A stretch of 64,000 nt of DNA, from NCBI GenBank assembly GCA_012862575.1, contig BLSF01000008.1, forward strand, positions 496,001-560,000. Reading direction: 5' to 3'. The translations under genes and the position numbers were made by a program. Positions 59,916 through 64,000 of this stretch are shown here, piece after piece. This stretch comes from Parietichytrium sp. I65-24A (taxonomy: Eukaryota; Sar; Bigyra; Thraustochytrida; Thraustochytriidae). The number at the start of each line of letters is the position of its first letter. The first letter of the stretch is position 1. The notes beneath the pieces were generated by a model. That model saw nothing but the letters and a program-made list of their open reading frames with translations, was not told the origin of the DNA and did not search any database.

Positions 59916-61529
59916 ATGGGGGAAACTGCGGTGGAAGACGTCCTCAAGCGGCGCTGGACGGCGATGGTGGAGGACGTGGTGGAAGGTGTTAGTGCGCAGA
60001 CGAGCATAGCGCAGCAGCTGTTTTTCGAAGCGGAAGAGAAGCTCCGCGACGCGGAGAAGGAGGTGAACCAGGCGAAAGAGGAGTTTGAAAAGTGCAAGCG
60101 CAGCTTGGAAGACGCCAAGACGGAGTACGAGGTCCTCCTCTCTGAAGGCGCTGTCACGGAGGAGAAGGATGGGAAAGTACGGCGAGAGATCAAATCGAGG
60201 GAGAGGATGGTGGAGCTCTCGTTTAAGATTCTGGAGATGGAGGAGGTCAAGCGCAAGCAGCAGTTTGAGCGATTCGTGGAGGCCGAAAGGATGTACCTAG
60301 GGGTCATCGGTTCGCCGTTGAGCTCGACGTCGCCGGTCGTGCACGATGCTAATCCGGCGCCTCAGCTACCACCGGTTCCAAAGGCCATAGTCAAGAGAAA
60401 ACGCGTCACCCGCATCGGGCGTCCTGTAGATGCAATGAGGAGGCTGAGTTGTCATGTGCCATTTCACGGGTACATGCTGGAGGAAATCGCCTCTTGCTAC
60501 TCACCCCAGAGGGGTTTTGATCTCGACAAACTTCATGTAATGTATCCCAACTCTTCCGGGATGTTTACTAATCCACTATTTAGGCCGAATATCCCTAGTC
60601 GCACAAACTCCAATCCGCCCTCGAACCTGCATCCAAATTCGAAGATTGCGTCGGCAGGATACCGCTCAGTCTACGGCTCGATGGAGACTGTTCCAATGTG
60701 GGGTATGCCGCACACAATTCACGATCCCACTTGGGTATGGTCCTTTGAGGAAGACGATGTTATTCACGCGCAGAGGCCGATTCCTCCATCTCACGGAAGC
60801 CGTCGTCTGGAGGAGATGCCGGCATCACCGGAAAATACGCAGCATCTCTTCATTTTTGAATTTGGCGCTGTGGTGACCTGGAATCTTCATGAGAGCCAAG
60901 AAATGGCGCTGGTGTCTTCTCTTCAGATCTTTGGTATTGAGCCTTCCAAACAAGAAGGCGCTGAGTACGCGAGTGAGAGCATCTACTTTGAGCACGGGTC
61001 GCAAGGCAATATCAACAATGATATCGTCACGTTGGAGTCGGGAAGCTTCGGTGAGCGACTGGCGTATTCTTACGCATTTGCCCAATCTTCTCTGCTCCGT
61101 TTATTCGAATGGCGAACCCTTCAGGTCATCAATCGGAATGAGCACATTCCTCTGACTCTAATTAATGAAGGAACCATCCACATGAGCCAGTCGCAAATTT
61201 CTCGTGAAATCGGATGGGTATTTTTTGAACGGGCCAAGATCAGTCTAACCACTTCCACGGATCCAGCGCAGTATTTCTGGGAGAATTCAACGTGGGAAGT
61301 TGCGTATTCAGAAGCAAGGTCATACTTTGACATTGCCGAGCGAAAGGAACGAGTGAACAAAAAGCTTGCGCAGATGAAGGAGCTTTTTGATCTGCTCAAT
61401 TCTCAAGCTGCAAATATCCACGGTGTGCATCTGGAGTGGATTGTGATTTGGCTCATTGTAATCGAGGTGTTGTGTGAACTCGTCTGGAATATCCTCGTTA
61501 AAGACGTTTATGGCTTCCGCACAGAATAA
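59916..61529 (+). CDS. RMND1/DUF155-family membrane protein
   Basis: Start ATG 59916 (MGETAVEDVLKRRW); 537 residues. Residues about 20-130 form a coiled coil. A linker follows. The DUF155 region spans about 305-525: HLFIFEFGAVVTWNL, then ERLAYSYAFAQSSLLRLFEW, LINEGTIHMSQSQISREIGW, and DPAQYFWENSTWEVAYSEA. The family's C-terminal membrane anchor is present (LEWIVIWLIVIEVLCELVW). In animals and yeast these proteins (RMND1, Rmd1/Rmd8, Sif2/3) act in mitochondria or elsewhere on membranes; RMND1 supports mitochondrial translation. The absence of a clear transit peptide and the N-terminal coiled coil argue for the cytosolic-membrane branch (Rmd8-like), but this is inference. Confidence 0.85.
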   Translation: MGETAVEDVLKRRWTAMVEDVVEGVSAQTSIAQQLFFEAEEKLRDAEKEVNQAKEEFEKCKRSLEDAKTEYEVLLSEGAVTEEKDGKVRREIKSRERMVELSFKILEMEEVKRKQQFERFVEAERMYLGVIGSPLSSTSPVVHDANPAPQLPPVPKAIVKRKRVTRIGRPVDAMRRLSCHVPFHGYMLEEIASCYSPQRGFDLDKLHVMYPNSSGMFTNPLFRPNIPSRTNSNPPSNLHPNSKIASAGYRSVYGSMETVPMWGMPHTIHDPTWVWSFEEDDVIHAQRPIPPSHGSRRLEEMPASPENTQHLFIFEFGAVVTWNLHESQEMALVSSLQIFGIEPSKQEGAEYASESIYFEHGSQGNINNDIVTLESGSFGERLAYSYAFAQSSLLRLFEWRTLQVINRNEHIPLTLINEGTIHMSQSQISREIGWVFFERAKISLTTSTDPAQYFWENSTWEVAYSEARSYFDIAERKERVNKKLAQMKELFDLLNSQAANIHGVHLEWIVIWLIVIEVLCELVWNILVKDVYGFRTE

Positions 61530-62199
61530 TAAAAGGGAAGAATGGCTTAAATATTCTGTTTGTTGCTCTGAATTTGTTTTGCATTCACTCCACTCCTCTT
61601 CTCTAGCATTATTTCCATGAACATGCGAAAGATAACAATGGTAAGGTTTTCCTACATTTGCAGCTCACACGTGCGCACGAGAAAAAGTAAAAGGCCAGTA
61701 AGGCGAGCAGCAAGAAAATCATCATTCACTGAACGGAGCTCACAGCCAGACATATCATAATCTTGTTGGGAGAAAGTACTACTGTAGAATTTTAGTCGTC
61801 AATAGACTTTTTTTTACAGCTCTTCGCGCCAAAGCTCCTTCCGAATTTGATGCATCCTCTCCCCTGCGTCTCTATCTCTGCACACCAAAAAGTGTGTATT
61901 GTCCATCATAGTCATAATCATTATTTCTTGGTGAGAGTCGAACACGAGACGCCGGGGAAGAGCTGCAACGGGACGGAGTTGTGAGTGCATCGAGCAAGCC
62001 TGCTATTGTCGTAAACATCGGTCATCACGGGTCCACTAAAAGTGTAGAGTATAAAAATGGCAAGGTTCGTTGTTGTGAAGTCCTGGCGTGGGTCCTTTTC
62101 TTCGCGGGCTTCCTGCTCTGGAGGTTTCCTCCTCTGCAATATCAGTCTTCGAACGAAAGAAAAGAACTTTGCGCCACAGCTCAAGAGCGCATCATCGTC
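61530..62199. other. Convergent intergenic region
   Basis: 670 bp between tail-to-tail genes, expected to hold both 3' UTRs. A poly-T run lies at about 61808. The segment gtgagagtcgaacacgagac near 61930 looks faintly like a tRNA T-arm, but its stems do not pair. Confidence 0.5.
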
Positions 62200-63612
62200 T
62201 TATGGCTCACCCTTCTTCTTGCTCGACTTTTTAGTCATGTCAAAAATACTGGTGACCCAGACGGAAAAGTCGTGACGATTGCCAGCTTTCTTCACAAACG
62301 GATCCTCAAGAAGAAGGTCTTCGCTAGAAGCGCGCAAGGAAGCGTCCTTTTTCAAACACTTTGCGAGGAATTCATTGTATTCTGCGGACCACCTTTCCGG
62401 CTTCTTCAATGTTGGGCCTTCTTTCTGAGACGCAATTTTCAACAGCGCTTTCATGTGCGGCTCCTCCATGAAAGGAGGATCTCCTTCAGCCATCTCCATT
62501 GCAGTGATGCCAAGACTCCAGACGTCAACTTTCTCGTCGTAGTCTTGCTGCTGGATGACCTCCGGGGCCATCCAGTAAGGGGTTCCGACAATTGATTTGC
62601 GCTTTGCTTCCTCCCTGGTCAGCCCGGCTGCGAAGCCAAAATCAGCCAACTTGACCACTCCGTTTCTGCCGACAAGAACGTTGTCGCTCTTGATATCGCG
62701 GTGCAGAAGGTGTTTGCGATGCATGAAGGCCAGGGCGATAAGCATCTGTTGGCAAACGTACGCAATGAACTCCTCTGGCCACTTTGGAACCTTCAGCTTC
62801 GGCCCACCGATGAGGTCGAAGAGGCACCCACCGTCGATGAACTCCATGGAAATCCACACCTGGTCCTGATATGCGATGGTTTCTCCATACTGTACAATGT
62901 TGGCGTGCTCGCTCATGGCATGCATGGCAATCTCTTGCTTGATGTACGAGAGCTCTTCCATGGGAGCGATTTTGACGGCCTTGATTTCGCCGCTTCGAAG
63001 ATCGGTGACTTTGTACACCACGCCTCCGGCCCCTTCTCCGAGCTTCTTCTCTTTGCGGAAAATCTTGTTGGGATCTTGTGTGCTGATCTCCCACCTCTCC
63101 ATCATCTCTCCCTTGAGGGCTTGCTTTGTTGGCAGTTGAGGCTTGGGGCCTTCGAAGTGGAAGCGCAAGACATCCAGGACGTTGTCTGGGTTCTCGGCAA
63201 TGTCCTCTTTCGTGATTCCAGAATTCTTGAGCACCACCTCCCATTCTTTTGGCAGATTTGTGAAGCCCAGCTCACTGGAAGGATCCAACTCGACGTGCCA
63301 CAGCTTCTTGAAGTTGAATGGCGCGCCAATGTCAAACTGGTGCTCGGCCTGCTCCTTGGGCGCCTTGAACAACAGCTTGAAGCTCTTGGGAACCTTGGCC
63401 TTCAGCTTGAGGCTCTTCTTGCGCAGCATTTCCGCCAGTCCATCACCGGAGTTGTGCTTTTGAGAGTGTCTCGACGAGCGCCCTTTGCTGGTACGTTTCG
63501 ACGAATGGTCGTCCTCGTCCACCGTCACCACGCTTCCTTCGTCATCTTCCTCCAGCGCCTTGGCCGGCATCTTACTCGGCGACTTGGTCAGCTTGGCCAC
63601 TTCCGCTGGCAT
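62200..63612 (-). CDS. PAK-like (STE20) serine/threonine kinase with CRIB-like motif
   Basis: Start ATG 63610-63612; 470 residues, no intron. A basic, serine-rich N-terminus precedes a CRIB-like stretch at about 93-107 (FDIGAPFNFKKLWHVEL), which keeps the Pro, Phe and HV of the Rac/Cdc42-binding consensus but lacks the first His and the last Gly. The kinase domain at about 185-445 has all key elements: LGEGAGGVVYKV (Gly loop), AVKI (Lys), HRDIKSDNVLVG (catalytic loop), DFGFAAGL, the STE20 signature GTPYWMAPEV, and DVWSLGITAMEMAEGDPPF. Group I PAKs act below Rac/Cdc42 on the cytoskeleton and motility. The C-terminal tail is lysine-rich (KKSSKKKGEP). Possibly GTPase-regulated. Confidence 0.93.
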   Translation of the reverse strand: MPAEVAKLTKSPSKMPAKALEEDDEGSVVTVDEDDHSSKRTSKGRSSRHSQKHNSGDGLAEMLRKKSLKLKAKVPKSFKLLFKAPKEQAEHQFDIGAPFNFKKLWHVELDPSSELGFTNLPKEWEVVLKNSGITKEDIAENPDNVLDVLRFHFEGPKPQLPTKQALKGEMMERWEISTQDPNKIFRKEKKLGEGAGGVVYKVTDLRSGEIKAVKIAPMEELSYIKQEIAMHAMSEHANIVQYGETIAYQDQVWISMEFIDGGCLFDLIGGPKLKVPKWPEEFIAYVCQQMLIALAFMHRKHLLHRDIKSDNVLVGRNGVVKLADFGFAAGLTREEAKRKSIVGTPYWMAPEVIQQQDYDEKVDVWSLGITAMEMAEGDPPFMEEPHMKALLKIASQKEGPTLKKPERWSAEYNEFLAKCLKKDASLRASSEDLLLEDPFVKKAGNRHDFSVWVTSIFDMTKKSSKKKGEP

Positions 63613-63839
63613 CCTCCGCGATCCCTCTCCCTCTCACGCTGTCGCACCGCTGGCCAAACCCCCCTCTCTCCCTCTCTCCCTCTCTACCTCTCTACCTCTC
63701 TCTTCAATCAACCCTGCTCCTCTTCTGCCTCTACTCTCTTTCCTCTGTCTCCGCGGCTTGCCACTTGCCACTTGCCAGTTGCGCGTCCCTCTTCTCTGTC
63801 TCTCTCTGTCTCTCTCTGTCTCTCTCTCTCTCTCTCTCT

Positions 63840-63875
<36 letters not shown>
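63613..63875. repeat. Kinase upstream region with (CT)n microsatellite
   Basis: Pyrimidine-rich leader region of the kinase gene, ending in a nearly pure CT run from about 63800 to 63875. It may read as GA-rich in the minus-strand transcript. Confidence 0.8.
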
Positions 63876-64000
63876 NNNNNNNNNNNNNNNNNNNNNNNNN
63901 NNNNNNNNNNNNNNNNNNNNNNNNNNNNNNNNNNNNNNNNNNNNNNNNNNNNNNNNNNNNNNNNNNNNNNNNNNNNNNNNNNNNNNNNNNNNNNNNNNNN
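63876..64000. other. Sequence gap (N run)
   Basis: 125 N characters after the CT microsatellite, so the assembly probably broke in the simple repeat. Confidence 0.99.

Noticed and set aside
61921-62010. Possible tRNA on the minus strand
   Set aside because: A GTTCGA-like T-loop is present, but the T-stem does not pair and no anticodon arm can be drawn.
61981-62595. 204-codon plus-strand ORF over the kinase 3' end
   Set aside because: Two thirds of it is antisense to conserved kinase sequence, and it starts at a non-ATG codon.
1-64000. Virus-like or transposon sequence
   Set aside because: No reverse transcriptase, integrase, capsid or transposase motif was seen in any frame, and no terminal repeats beyond the LRR duplication.

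Overview
The window is eukaryotic nuclear DNA from a protist, probably a flagellated stramenopile. Genes are compact and many long frames are unspliced. Introns are short (about 60-130 bp) with gtaagt/gtgagt/gtacgt donors. Two genes point to a cilium: an EFCAB9-type EF-hand protein (a CatSper-channel partner in animals) and a protein with a CEP104-type N-terminal domain. The extracellular EGF-type protein at the left edge carries a beta-rich unit (SGTFTLTF motif) that I associate with heterokont genomes. The lineage call is inference.

Layout, left to right. 1-8 kb: end of an EGF-like protein, a dehydrodolichyl diphosphate synthase (DHDDS-like) and a 1,603-residue protein with a SENP/Ulp1 protease domain whose catalytic cysteine lies across a 65-bp intron. 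8-15 kb: a minus-strand leucine-rich-repeat (LRR) gene in which every 28-residue repeat is its own 84-bp phase-2 exon. It has 19 such exons separated by mutually similar introns, followed by a partial second copy that meets the first at a single N. 15-31 kb: a helical protein of unknown function, the EFCAB9-like gene, an IQ/B-box/WW protein, a linker-histone/DDT/WHIM chromatin protein and a coiled-coil protein. 31-43 kb: the CEP104-like protein, an ArfGAP-C2 protein, a TatD-family hydrolase, RNA polymerase III subunit C11, pantothenate synthetase, TRAP-alpha and an SH3 protein. 43-59 kb: two giant class C (GABA-B-type) receptors with three tandem Venus-flytrap modules each, flanking a tandem DJ-1/PfpI protein and an N6AMT1-type methyltransferase. 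60-64 kb: an RMND1/DUF155 membrane protein and a PAK-like kinase, ending in a CT microsatellite and an N gap.

Several ORFs open at GTG or TTG codons inside introns or leaders. I moved these starts to the first supportable ATG, and rebuilt spliced models by hand where splice sites, reading phase and family alignment agreed. The most distinctive find is the one-repeat-per-exon LRR array. It looks as if it grows by duplicating exon-plus-intron units. The pair of triple-flytrap receptors comes next. No virus-like element, CRISPR array, rRNA or convincing tRNA was seen.
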